Assembly (NCBI GenBank): GCA_036785705.1
Contig: JAWUZG010000351.1
Location: forward strand, 186,001 to 250,000
DNA: 64,000 bases
Direction: 5' to 3'
Source: Acanthornis magna
Lineage: Eukaryota > Chordata > Aves > Passeriformes > Acanthizidae
Shown here: one piece after another, positions 24,536 through 37,400 of the stretch
How the letters are laid out: every line of letters starts with the position of its first letter
How positions within the stretch are numbered: the stretch's first letter is position 1
The notes under the pieces: model-generated
Told to the model about the DNA's origin: nothing
Seen by the model: the letters and a program-made list of their open reading frames with translations, nothing else
The model's database searches: none
Made by a program: the position numbers and the translations under genes

Positions 24536-27500
24536 TTTGGTTAAACAATACAAAGAATACGTATTATTTTCCACAGCCTTAAAAGTGTGGGGTTTGCCTT
24601 CTTTTTTCCATATATGCCAGATTTCCTCCAGTCTAGGTGTAAGAGCTCACTTTGGGAGGACGTCGCTCCTGAAAAGAGTTAGGCTTTCTCAGAGTGCTCA
24701 CACTTCAAAGGAGCAACCAAGAGCAACAGTTATCTGTTACTACTCTCCCTGGCCAGAATTTTCCCATCCTCTGCAGACACTGCCAGGAAGCAAACTCTTG
24801 CTTCATTTTATTTTAGGCAACAAAACAATTCTTTCTAAGCTGTCAGGCTTTTCAAAATATGAGTTCTTGTTGATATTCAGCTTTTTGGGAATGCAGCCTT
24901 AGTACAAAACCTGTGTGAAATCCAAGGACCTTTGAAAATCTGGTCCTTGTGTGTGCCGGTTTCAACTATATAACATGCTGTATATACATGCTGAACATTC
25001 AGCATGTAAAAATGCTGGGCATGCAATCTTCCAAAATGCTGGCAGTAACTGCCCAAGTGAGTCATTTACCAGAATAAACAAGGGATCTTACTCAAAGTAG
25101 GCAAGGAACTGCTCTGAATTTCCAGCAGTCTATTTTATACAATGCCAGTGCAAATGTCTTTGCTTTTCATTTTGGTCATTATATCACTGAACAACTAAAC
25201 AGATGGTATATGAACAGGATGCAAAACATTTAATAATGCCAGGAAAGGTACAGTAATACCAACTGTTCTGGCCTGCTGACCTTGGTATAGTTTAGAAAAC
25301 ATTGAAAGAAAGATGCATGCCATTTTATTCTCTTTTTTTCCCTCCTGCTTCCTGTTTTGGTCTAACCTCTACAAAAGAGAAGCTAGAACCTGGAAATTAG
25401 ACTTAGCTGTTTACATGCAAGGAGAATTCAACACATTTTACCTTGCCCATTTAGTACTAAAGATAGAAAAATAATGCAACCTGTAAAAGTGCTGCCTCTA
25501 CAGCCTTATTATCCTTCCCAGGTCTATGGCCAAATATCTCTATAGTACATTAATTATGACCAGAATTTGGCTACAGGTAATTATATAAGCTGAAGCTACC
25601 AAAAATTTAGCAAACTGCTCCTCCTCGGATGAACTATGGTGCTGGAATGGTAGGACAAGAGGGACACCTACCTCACCTTCCTTTAAAGCCCAAGAAGTGC
25701 AGCCTCTGAATAAGGATTGGTAAGATATCTGCTTTGTCGCCTTTCTTTCTGGACAAAGAGGAGAGGCCAGGAGCAGACAGTGTCCTTGAGTCAGGTTTTC
25801 AAGCCAAACACACATTGCAGATGGTGATATACAAAAATAGGGACGTTAGAAATACTCCTACAATGATATTAGGCTCTTGATTTTGTCTTTGTCCCAAAGA
25901 CATGCATTTTTTTCTAACATCTTAACTTCTAGAAAGTAAAACAAAGTAAAAGTCAGAAACGTCAAAGAGTTCATCAGCATTAACAGATCAAAAACCACTA
26001 CAAAATTACAAAATAAGCCCCAACTAAAAACTAAATTAACCCAAGATTTGGGGGAAGTTATTTCAGTCTACATTTCTTATGCACATCTCATGACATTTTC
26101 ATACTTTGGGTTAACTTTAGCATACACAGCTCACTCCTGCTTCCCTGCAAGGGTTGAACTACTTCCATTTTATGTTGTCAGCTAGCTGCACAGACCCTAG
26201 CTTTGAAAACATAAAACCATAAATGTCTCATAAAAACAATGATCTTAAAAATATTTGAGCATTTCAACTTTGTTGGGGGATCTTTGCATGAGAGCACACC
26301 ACACCACAAAGGTGGATTTAGCAAAGTGGACTCAGTAAACATAGGAAAAAACCTTGTAAGGCCACCTGGCCGTTACAAGACAATTTTTCCCCCATATTTG
26401 AGCTTTTTTAATAAGAATGAAAAAAGGTGCTTCTAACATCCCTCTTAGCTAAGGTTCTCCCTCACTGAGCCAATAAACCTTCTTAAGCTATCTGAATTAC
26501 TTTTTAAATTAAGAGAGCAGCACACATTCCTGCAAATGAGAACAATAAGAGGTTTTTGGCAATGATCCTGCTCACTAATTATAATATTTCACATTTATGC
26601 ACTGCCTTTCATCTCTCAGGGTTCTAGAGTGCTTCACTAAACAGTGGACTCTGTCCACAACTGTTGCCTCCCAGTTATGTCACACTTGCTCACAGGACAT
26701 GCGAAGTCTGACCGACTTCACAGCTGTTTGCCTCACACACAGAGACAAAAATGCCACTGTTGACACTACATTCAATTAATTTCATTAATATAGAAAGCAT
26801 AGGAATAATACATTCAAGTCAAGGAAACTGGCCCGATCCAATTGAATCTGGTTGAAAAAGGAAGATGCTACAACAAGGCAAACCTACAGTACCTTAAAAG
26901 CAATGGCAGCAGCGGAGGTACATCTCCTAAATTCCTCCTGAGAGCAGGGATGTTCCCAGTGTTTACAGTTACACATCAGAACCCCTGCCATGGGTGAAGA
27001 CACTCACACTGGATTGTTTATTATGGCTGCATTTGACCATGAGGATGTTACTCAAAACCAAAGGCCACATGCCAGCATTCCTCATGGTTGTGGGTCCTCC
27101 CTCCAGAAGCTGATCACACAAAGTGAACCACTATGGCCACACTGTCACTGAAGCATAAAAAACCAGCTCTCCCAACCAAGAAAACCGTGTACAGACTATG
27201 TCTGGGTGCCACCTGGTGACGAAACAGCACTAACAAGTCTGCTCAAATACATTAACTGAAGTAAAACCACTCCCAACAAAAACATCTCTAGCTGAGAAAG
27301 CCCCCACAGCATGGCCCTGTAGGCTTCACACAATCCCCTGCTGGTCTTCATTTCTGACCAACAAAAGCTGGGAAGATGGAGCAACTCCCACAGTCAAGGT
27401 CTTGGCAGAAAAACAGTGCCTGCCCTCCTGCACTCCCCCACCACCAAAATCACAGCTGGGCTCAGCATGGGGCCATTTTCTCCCAGGCTTTTTTCTATTA

Positions 27501-28300
27501 AATAGAAGGGATTGTTATTTTGTTTTGTGTTAACAACTGAAAAGTGGTTTTTTTACCCCTGCAAAGCACTGCCATCCCTTAGATCCGCAGACTTTGTGTG
27601 AGTGCAGAGCTGTGCAATCCATCAGGGAAATCTGTGATTTTGTCCATTGTGCTGGTTGAGTTGTGAGAAGGGCTGTAATGGGAGCTTTCATGGCCCCAGT
27701 AATTCATAGCAAGACACTGCACTAGTGCACATAATCACATGCTGAAGAGGAAAAGGCATTTTGGCAGCAAGGGAGGTGCAGGGATCTGCAGGAGGTGGCT
27801 CTGGCTCCAGCCACGGCTGCTCAGGTCACAGGTCCAGCAGCACAAGCATAAGCTCCCCACACATCTCTTACAGAAACAACAGCAGTCTGAATCTCATCAG
27901 AGTCGCACTGGTTTTAACCCCACACAAACTTCAAAGTTTTCTTGATTTACACACATAAAAGATCAAAATAAGCCCCCCCACCATCTTCAGCTCATTGTAA
28001 ACAAAAAAAATTCTTGCAAGTCTGACTGGCCCAAAAATCAAAGTCCCTGAGCCTTTGCGGGGAGGCAATAAATCTGAACCTTTCACAAAATTTTTTTTTC
28101 AAATAATTGCCAGTTGGGTTGTGTTTCTCATTTAGAAACTTCCATATAATTACAATATTAAAAGAAACATGGTAAAAAGTGTGACAAGACAGAGCAATTT
28201 TAATTTCTGCAAGTATGAAACAATTACAGAAGAAGGACTCACACTCTGCTGAGAGAAACCCCATATCCAGGGCTCAGTGAGCTAACCAGGAGAGAATACA

Positions 28301-28341
28301 ATTTGCATAATGTTCAATTAGCAGCATAAATATATGCTAAT
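28301..28341. promoter_or_regulatory. Pair of octamer/POU-like motifs
   Basis: ATTTGCATAA (28301-28310) contains a perfect octamer core ATTTGCAT, and ATATGCTAAT (28332-28341) is a POU-type variant. A TTCAATTAGC homeodomain core lies between them. Motif match only; no evidence of use. Confidence 0.3.
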
Positions 28342-31300
28342 CATACTCAGCTGCAAGCATCTTGCTTTATCTCATGTGCTTTGTACAACAAAGTAGTATA
28401 AAAAATTAAAGAAAAGCTTGTGTTGCAAAACTTAAAGGCAAATCCAAACTTCCTCCAAGTTGAAGCTTGTTCTATAGCTTGGGATCTTTAGAAGATTTCA
28501 GGCAGAGCAGTCCCTGGAGTCTCTTTAACTTGCCCCACACTGACCCACTACCAGCCTATCTCTGCAAAGACCTGCTGACTTACTGTTCTCAATACACCAT
28601 TTTCATCTTGCAGACTTTCCATCTGCTTCACTAAGTTCCAGATCAAGCACAAGTGGTTTCAAAGTTGTTTAAAGCCTAAGTTGCCACCATCAGCAGTTAA
28701 GCACAACAAAGCATCTAACCTGACAGGTCCCACTGTAATAAAAAAATCAAAATAAGGGGGTTCTAAATTAATTTCTCTAAAAGGCAGGGTTACTCATGAC
28801 TGCAACTTGGGTTATAGCAAGTCTGTGGGAACATAGAAATGCATTAACTGGTGACCAGAACACATACATTCTGGTTAGTTTCTTCACAGGTGTTTCTAAA
28901 ATACTTCTAAGTGCAGGTAAACAAGTATTTTACATTAATTTCTGGTATTTTGTTGAGGGGGAAAAAAGACACCTATAAATCTCCGCATTAGCAAACTCAG
29001 ATCATTTGCAGATGCATATACCACTCCAGACACAGCAGGAAGAAAGCCAATCAAACATAAATAAAAGCAGAAGTTGAGATTCAGGCTTTAAACCAATAAA
29101 ATATTACTTAAGTAAGGGACTTAGCAAAATCTAAGACACAATTTTAAAGCCTGGTGATGATAGCAAGAGTGGTAGTGACTTTAAGGGAATGCTTTAGGGT
29201 TTTCTATGTCAAAATAAATGCAGACTCAATGCAAAATATTTGCAAATGAGAGAAGTGAGATCTTTGTATATTTTGTGCAGATATATATAAGCATGTAAGA
29301 AAGTTCAGACCTAAAAAGAAGCTTTTTTGGTATGGGCGCTGCATGTGTATGCATTTTCTGTTGATTCAAAATCAAAACAGATTAGGAAAATCAATACTCA
29401 ATTCCTTTTCTAGATTTTTATCCACTGTAATACACAAAAGCAATTTAGGTGCTGGCTGCACTGGATCCTTACTTCAGCATTTATTAGATGAGTATATTTG
29501 TCATTCCTTCTGACAAATAATAGATAACAGGTGACAAATCAAGATTGTTTTATTTTTGGAGTATTTTTTTAAATGTAAGCAAAACAGAAAACTTTTTAAA
29601 AAAAATATATATTTAGTTTCTGATGCTAGGAGAGGCAAGAGTCAGAAAAAGCATCAGCCATTATTAACCATGACCAAAACCACTCATATTACAGGAGTCC
29701 ACGGGCTTTCTAAAATGTTGCCACTAGAAAATGAGGAAGAAAGGCTGGTGTCATGATTAGCTGACTGTTCTACAACTTTGAATAATCACTGTGTGTTCAA
29801 GACCACCCTGTATGGAGACCATCATTCTCTCACAGTGATGTTGACTGGTTTGCAGACTAAAGCTATAGAAACAAGAAAGAAACAGATTTATGCTGGTCTA
29901 CAGAAGAGACATGAAAATTTTAACCACAAATTACATCAAAATATTCTGGTCCCCTCACAGGATGAGACAGTTTGGGTGCTGAATTTTGGCTGCAGTCAAG
30001 TGTACCATCTAATTTTAAAATTATAAAATTATATTCTAATTATCTGACCACACTTTAAGTCAACTAAGAGTACTTTTTTCCTAACAAAGATTTTTAAAAT
30101 TCTGTTCACCTTAATCTGTGTTACCCTTCTATCTTTTGAACAGTGTCGACTACACTAATTGTCCACGTTATATCCAAAAAACCGAGCTTTTGCCTTTTGC
30201 CTGTATCAAGGACTCTAATTTTTCATCCATTTCCTTCATGTTCCGGTCCTCCTCCATTTTCAGTATGCAGTAGGATGTCTATGAAATTCATGTGTTACTA
30301 TTTGTTTTTCAGAATCTCTTGAAATTGCAGCACAATGAAAAGAAAATTAGTCCCAGCTCCAGGAGAAGGAATCCCATTAAACAGTAAGGGCAAACACACA
30401 AATTGCCTGGTACTGAAAATAAATAGCAAGCTGAAACACATGACTAGATGGACTGTAGCATCTGCCTAGTGTGTTTTCATACTCTGATTCAGATGAAAAT
30501 AATCAATAAAAAGGAGGACTGTCCATCAAAATCAGTGAAAAGTTTAAACCAGAGGAAGTTATACAGGAGATGCTCTACAGTCACAAATTCAGGAGACAGG
30601 AAATCAAAATTAACAAGCAGAACTTTAAACAAAGCACATGAAAATTACAGCCACTAGTGAAAAAACAGGATGTTACAAAAAAGCTTAATGGATGGGGAAC
30701 TGAATAAAAGCAATCTGAAAATAACTACAGATCTTTTAAACATAAACTATCATAGACTGAGGAGATTTTGTATTATGAATAAGGTTAATGAAAGTAAGCT
30801 GACAGAGACAAAAGTTATGATTTCAACAACTTTCATTCAGTGAAGCAAAAAATGAACAATTTCAGGGACAGAAATCTATATACCCATTCCTGTCACACAA
30901 AATAGTACATTAGCAGAGAGGCTAATGTCCAAAACTTACTTATCACGTTCTTTTATTCCTAAATCACAGTCACACTCCCTCTGCTCTGTGTTAAACTGGA
31001 TGACTGCAATTGCTGCCTCAGCACTTCTTCACTTCTCACTCGAATCCCAGAATATAAGGTATTGGACAAAAGACATGCCTGGTTTGGCAAAATTAGTCAG
31101 CTTCCCTCTCCACATCCATAACACGTAGATCATCTGCTCAAAACACAAGGGCTAAAATACCATAATTTCTAGGATATTTGTGGTACTTTAAAGACATCTG
31201 CGCTCTAGAAACTGAATTGAGACCTCTAAAGTACTTCATACAAGTCCTCCAGCAGTTGTTAAATGGTAATGACTTTTACAGAGGGGGAAAGATTAGCTTT

Positions 31301-32703
31301 TGTCTTTTTAATACATTATCTAATTCTCAGCTGAAATAAAGCACTGAAAACAGCTAATTTCTGCAGAATTCCTTTCCTTTTCTCATGGTCAAAATCATCT
31401 GTACCTTTCAACACACTTCAAACACTAAATAAGAATTCATCTAAGAAATTACTGAAAGTTTTTTCAAAATAGCCTAATGATAATCCAAATGTGTAATACT
31501 CATTATTATTAATGTAAAGTACATGTGTAAAGGAAGGGAGACTATACACCTTGAGACTAAGTATTGCACTGCTCCATGAAACTGAAAAGTTACTGCCATT
31601 CATACCAAGCAACTGAAGTACAAACATTTCTTTTACACCGTACCAAAACTATATCAAAGTGTGCTCCAGAGATGAGGGTTTTCTTGGTGGCACTACACCT
31701 GTTCATTTCATGAGGTTTTAGTAGTTGGGATGATAGAAACTGAGCTCTAAAAGGACCTCTTAGACATAACGGAGTTATTCCCTTAAGCTTCATGACCGAA
31801 ATATATTCACAGACAATTTAAAGAAAAGATTACTCAAAAATATAAATGTGTATTTCTAATGATTTTTTTAAAATACACTTTCATTTCTCATACCTCAGAG
31901 GCTCCTTCTTACCTGTCTTCTGGGGAGGAAAAAGAAAGAATTTACAACATGCAAAAGGACTGTAAGCCATCTTCATTAACATTGTTTGTGATTAGTACAA
32001 CACTTAAACCCCACCTGATTAACTGATTAACTGGAGAAAAACAAACAGATACTATGCTATGCAAGAGAAACTAGAAGAACTCTGGTAAGGGTTGAACAGT
32101 GAGGTCAAGATTGTTATGAACAGAAATACATTGCAAGTCCTGTTTCATAAATATTTGTGTATTTATGTTTATAAAACATCTTCACTGTTAGTTCTGATGA
32201 AAGCACTACAATGACTCGATGGGCAGGTTAATAATCAGTGTTCTTTCACCCTTATGTGGGCCTTTATAAAACTACATTTTCTTTTGTCAAAGCTGCAGCT
32301 GTACTGAAAGCTCGTTCCTTCTTGAACATTCATTTAATTTCTGAACATATAGATGGTATTATTGCGTAAACTTATTTAAGAGGTCAACTCCATTCCTCTG
32401 GAGCTGCATAAGCTTTAAAAATACCTATCACAACACAAAATTTCCACTTCAAAACTTCTGAATTCCCAGGCAAAGCCATTTTTTTAAGCATTTACCTTTT
32501 CAAAAAATAAGAAAATAAACAAACAAACAAAACTGCTAGCATTATAATAAATATCACCAAGCTCAAATTATAATTCTGGGCATGTGTTTTCTCTGCCTAC
32601 TGGATTTCAGTCCTGAGAAGTCCCATTTCTCCCTGAGAAGTTCTTTCACCATGCAGCAGCTCAGACCTGTTTGTGGGGCTGTCCCCAGCCCCAGAGCTCT
32701 CAC

Positions 32704-32757
32704 CTTATAGCTTGTCTGCATGGTACTGAAAACACCGATCACCTCGGGAACCCTCAG
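32704..32757 (-). CDS. Isolated 54-base exon-like segment, low confidence
   Basis: Exactly 18 codons in phase 0-0, reading LRVPEVIGVFSTMQTSYK, between an acceptor (ATATCTAATACAG|CT) and a consensus donor (CTATAAG|GTGAGA). It holds two CpGs in a CpG-poor region. The peptide looks natural, but an open frame of 54 bases has a high chance probability. Confidence 0.3.
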
Positions 32758-34268
32758 CTGTATTAGATATAATTACTCAAATGATGACAAATTGGGAAGG
32801 AAATTTACCATGCACTGATTAATTAAAGAAACAAAACCAGAATACCTGTGGCTAAAACTCTTTGGGGACTTCTGCCTCCAGCTCTCCCCCAGCACTCAGT
32901 CCTCCCCTTACCCTCCCAGGCTGTGGAAATAGGCACTTTTCAGAATAACTAAGGATGCCCTGCCTATGTCACTCCTGGGACACCCCAGCTTTCCTACAAG
33001 CAGCCACAGCTGCACACATGAAAGGGTACAGACCATAAACCCAAATCATCAAACCCAGATTAGTTTCTTCTGAAGAGATCATTATTTCTTTTAAGCTGAG
33101 GAAAACGTCCCGTCTCCAAATTCTCTTTCCCCTGCCAAAAAGAAGGCAGATCCCCCCTCCTATATCCAGGGGTTAAAAACAAAAAGCCTGCTCACAACCT
33201 GTGAAACTAACAAAAGACAAACTGAACACTATCACAGATATCACCTTGTACTCAGTACCGACGGCAGTAATTGAACCTCATATTCTCTAAATTACGGTTT
33301 AATTTTTTGTAGTATAAAAACTGGATGGGATGATGAACCCTTTTCCTCTTTTATATCTTTGCCTCATTCACATGCCCATGCCAAAAGCCATCACAACATG
33401 CAGCAAAAGAGTGTTATTTTCACCACTCCCAATGGCAAAGATCCTCTGGAGCAAGTGTTCTTTGCATACATTTGGCCTTCTGAGTCTGAGGTCTTCTGGA
33501 AGGAAATCACTACACTTTAACACCCTGAACATGAATTTTCAATAGACATCCAAACAGATTGCTCTCTCACTCTTTGTCTGGAATAAAATATACTTAATTT
33601 TGGATTGTAAAAGTAAATAACATAAGTAAGTACATTCTGGGAGTTAAGTATAAATGACAAAAACATATGTTACACCAGTGTTTATACAGAAGCATAGATC
33701 ACATTTCTTTATACACTCTGGTTATTGTCTTTCGAAGCACTGATACAATCCCTTGAATATGAATGATGTTTCCTGTAAAATAAATACCACAAAATCATCC
33801 TACATAGCTGGCTGGAGTGTATTACTCTGAGGACAAATATATCTTTTGAACTCTACACAGACCACTGAGTATGGGGCTGAGAAGACCAGGGGTCTGCTTT
33901 CAGCCCTGATGCTGCCTAATGAGCAGCTACAGCACCTTTTGATAGGGAAGTCTAACATTTCTGTGTCCCATTTCCACACATGCAGAATGGGAATAATGAC
34001 TTTTTTTTTTAACAAATAATCTTGTGAGCAACAGGTGAAAACACGGTAATACAAGCTTATTTTATCCAATGTGTCAAGCTTTCTCCATGCAATCTCATTT
34101 GTATTATTCATGCATGAAGGATGCAAGAGAAAGATCCTTCAGCATCACAATGCTAAAATTGTTCTCCTTCGCTATTCCCTGCTGCTGCTGTAACATATTT
34201 TGCGGCCAGACTCCAGTACAGCTGGTGTTAAACAAACAGGAATGGTACCTACATCTGCTCAGAAAAGG

Positions 34269-34281
34269 GTTGCTTAGCAAC
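34269..34281. promoter_or_regulatory. X-box-like palindrome (RFX type)
   Basis: GTTGCTTAGCAAC is a perfect inverted repeat of GTTGCT with a one-base centre and fits the RFX X-box shape (GTTGCC-N-GGCAAC). It lies in a unique, relatively CpG-retaining stretch. Motif match only. Confidence 0.3.
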
Positions 34282-34379
34282 TGCAATCAAAGGGTGTTTT
34301 ATCCTCACCAATCTACTGTAAATTAATAGAATTCTCTCTACCATATTCTAACACTTTTAGTGGCTATATAAATGGTTGT

Positions 34380-34404
34380 TTATTATTATTATTATTTTTA
34401 TTTT
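34380..34404. repeat. Short (ATT)n tract
   Basis: About six ATT units followed by T-rich sequence; an ordinary AT microsatellite. Confidence 0.85.
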
Positions 34405-37400
34405 GTAGCTAATGTGTTTCATTTCATGATCTGATTCAGGCAAAAAACAGAGCAGCTAGAAAAGGTCATATTATGAAGCACAAAAAGGTTCAGAGACTTG
34501 TTTGATGTAGAAATATTCTTTGACAGCTCATTGCGTTTATTTACTATACCCTTTTCTTATGCCATTTCAGAATCTATTTCAGCTGCCCCACGGGAGCATG
34601 AAGCCATTAGCCTGAATTATCATTCTGAATGCAGATTTCACAAGGTAACACCAAATCATGAAGGTTTTGATTCCTGTAGCTACTGAGATGCTTTCCCTTT
34701 GGAGAGGTTACAGGTCTGCCATTTGTTTGCATACTAACAGCATTGATTTTCAGTATACCTGACACTGGCGTGTTCATTTATCATATATGTAATAGCTGAA
34801 TACCAGAAGGTGTGCTGCAGAGTGCATGTCAACACATAGAAAAGAAATTAGTATATCTGAGACATTAAACAGGCTATGCAAGCGAGGAAACAATCAAACA
34901 TGGAGCAAAGAAAGCTGGTAGAGCCTATTCATCAGGTTTTAGCAAGTTTCATTTCCAGCCATGCTGAAATGGGAGCAGAATTTTGATTTAAAAGGCTTTT
35001 ACTGAGGACACTGAAGCAAAAAAGCTGGGACTTATTGGTGAACATTAAAGGTCGCATACTCTCCTCATCACGAAATAGCTTTTAGTAGCAGGAGGATCAA
35101 AAAGGCTGGTAGAACCCAGATGAGCCCATATACCTCCTTTCTTCCACTATGTCCAGACATACTTTCACCAGGTGTGCATCTGAGCCTGCAAATGTCCTGG
35201 TCTACAGCCAGCCCTCAAACTGTCCTCTATTCCAGCTGCCCTTTGCTCTCCACATTCCACACCACACCCATGGTCCATGTGTATTTAAATGGTATGCAAT
35301 TATTTAAATTCCTCCATCTGTCTCCCCACAACCTTACACATATTAATTCTTGGAGGGAAAATGGCTTTGCTATTTGCTAGATGCCAGCATTCACCGGGAC
35401 AGCAGCCAGCGGAGCAGGTTGTTAAACAAACATCCTGATGGAACAAAACCAAGTGTGAAGCAGCAACACAGAGAAGAATACACTTGTACTCAAACAGAAA
35501 CCTCCTAGAAGAACCCAGGCAAAGCCAGGAAACAACAAAACAAGCAAGCTTTCATTTGTTTCGTCCGTAACTGTAATAAAGGTGAGGAAGTTGAAAGTGC
35601 TTTGCTTAGAGGAGCCCTCCACACTTCTCCTCCCTCATATCAGTGCTCTGTACTCCATGCAATCCAACATCAAAAGCAACTCTGGCCAAAACAGCTCCTT
35701 AATTTTTCTGCTGTGCTTGTCTCTGATTAAAGCGTGAACTTTAATGTAAACAGCACTTTATCTGAGGGCAGGAATTCACACAAAACCACCAAAACAGTAA
35801 GATGCAAGGTGGACTCTTGGTACTTCCAGAAACTACTGCAGGCTCAAGCCGTGGATGCAGCAACTACAATTTAGCACCATCTGTGCTTATATCAGTTTTC
35901 ATACTCTTAAAATATGCACTATATTTGTGCAGTTCCCTCAGCAAGAGAACTGAGGTATATCCTGTGAGAGTAGCAGCTAAAGATCCAGAAGTTTGATGCA
36001 AGATTGCTTAATAATTCCACAACTCTCTTGAAAATGTACTTTAAAATAATACATAAACTCTTTAGAGATGGGGGCTGGTTTGTTTGTTTAAAGAGGCATG
36101 TTCAATTTTTGTATTTTCAATCCAGAAAATGTATAGGTGGTAAATGCTGACAAAACTCAGCTTAAAAATATATTTCTCCACAGTCAACTTATCCAGCCTG
36201 GAGAGTCCTAAACTGAGGATTCTCTAGAATGTAAAATGTTCCATAATTTCAATCCTTCTTCTAGATACTTCATTCAGCTCTACCACGCCTCTGTGAACGG
36301 AGAGGGAAGAAGGGTCCAAATGTGAGAGAACCACCAACCCACGATCTGGTACTGATGTTCCCTGCTCTGTTTTCCAATTTCTTTTCCAATAATTTCTACT
36401 CTTCCTTTTGAGGTTCTGATGTGTTCCCCTCTCTTGTGCGCCATTTAAGATTTCTCTACACAGAATTGGATCCAGCATTAATCCCCACAGTATGCAAGCT
36501 CTTTCCGTTATCATGTATGAGTATGCTGTGCTGCGTGCACCCATACTGGACTTCACCGCTGCCCTCTCTCCTTCAGCTGAGCTAACAAATATACCTTTTC
36601 TGTTTTATCTTTCAACCAATGGTTAATTCTCTTACTTCACAGGAATTTAATATCTTTGAGAGCCTTTAATGAGAGACTTCCCTTGCATACGCTTGCAGAG
36701 ACCATCAGGGAATTACACTGATTTCTGAAGCATGACTTCTCTTTACAAATGCTGTGTTGGCTCTTCTCCATATGGCCTTTAAATTCACATTAATTAAGAG
36801 CCACATGCCCGTAATTTTCAATTTTTACCACAATTCCTATTCAGTTCCTCTGAAATACTGTTTTGTGATTTACCTTGGAGCTTCTTTTTTTAACTAACAT
36901 GTCATTAGCCTCTTGAAGTCACAAGGTAACAAAGTGGCTTTCAACAGCAAGTTGCACACTAAATGCTTTAGCTACTTCTTCACATTCATAGTAACAATGC
37001 CCTGTTAATTTTTCCTATTGGATCCACACCCTTGCGTATCAGCTGTTCAAATCGAAACTGATATTTCCTGTAAAGGAGACCGAGTTGGAACTAATGCCTT
37101 CTAGAATGCTGTTAAGAATTATAAAGAAAATTTTGCACAGAACAGCCCCACAACACCTAAATTTACCTTATTTATGTAGTTCTTTTACAAAGACATATAC
37201 ATAAACATGAGTTTCAGAAAAGCTCAGAGTCTTTTACTGAGATAAAAACTAGTAACAAATTAATTATGGCAAAGACACAAGGCAGCACAAATATCTTGAA
37301 AAGGTGCTTTTTGTTCTTTGATCTCATATGAAAGAAACACTTTCACGCCAAACAAAACAGAATTCTATGAGTACTTTTTCCCCCCAAAAAATAGCGCATA

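Noticed and set aside
24348..24902. 184-codon plus-strand ORF
   Set aside because: Begins beside a CR1 copy and includes a CR1 3' remnant in antisense; no coding texture.
36600..37150. Possible ancient repeat
   Set aside because: Texture suggests an old interspersed repeat but I could not tie it to a family.
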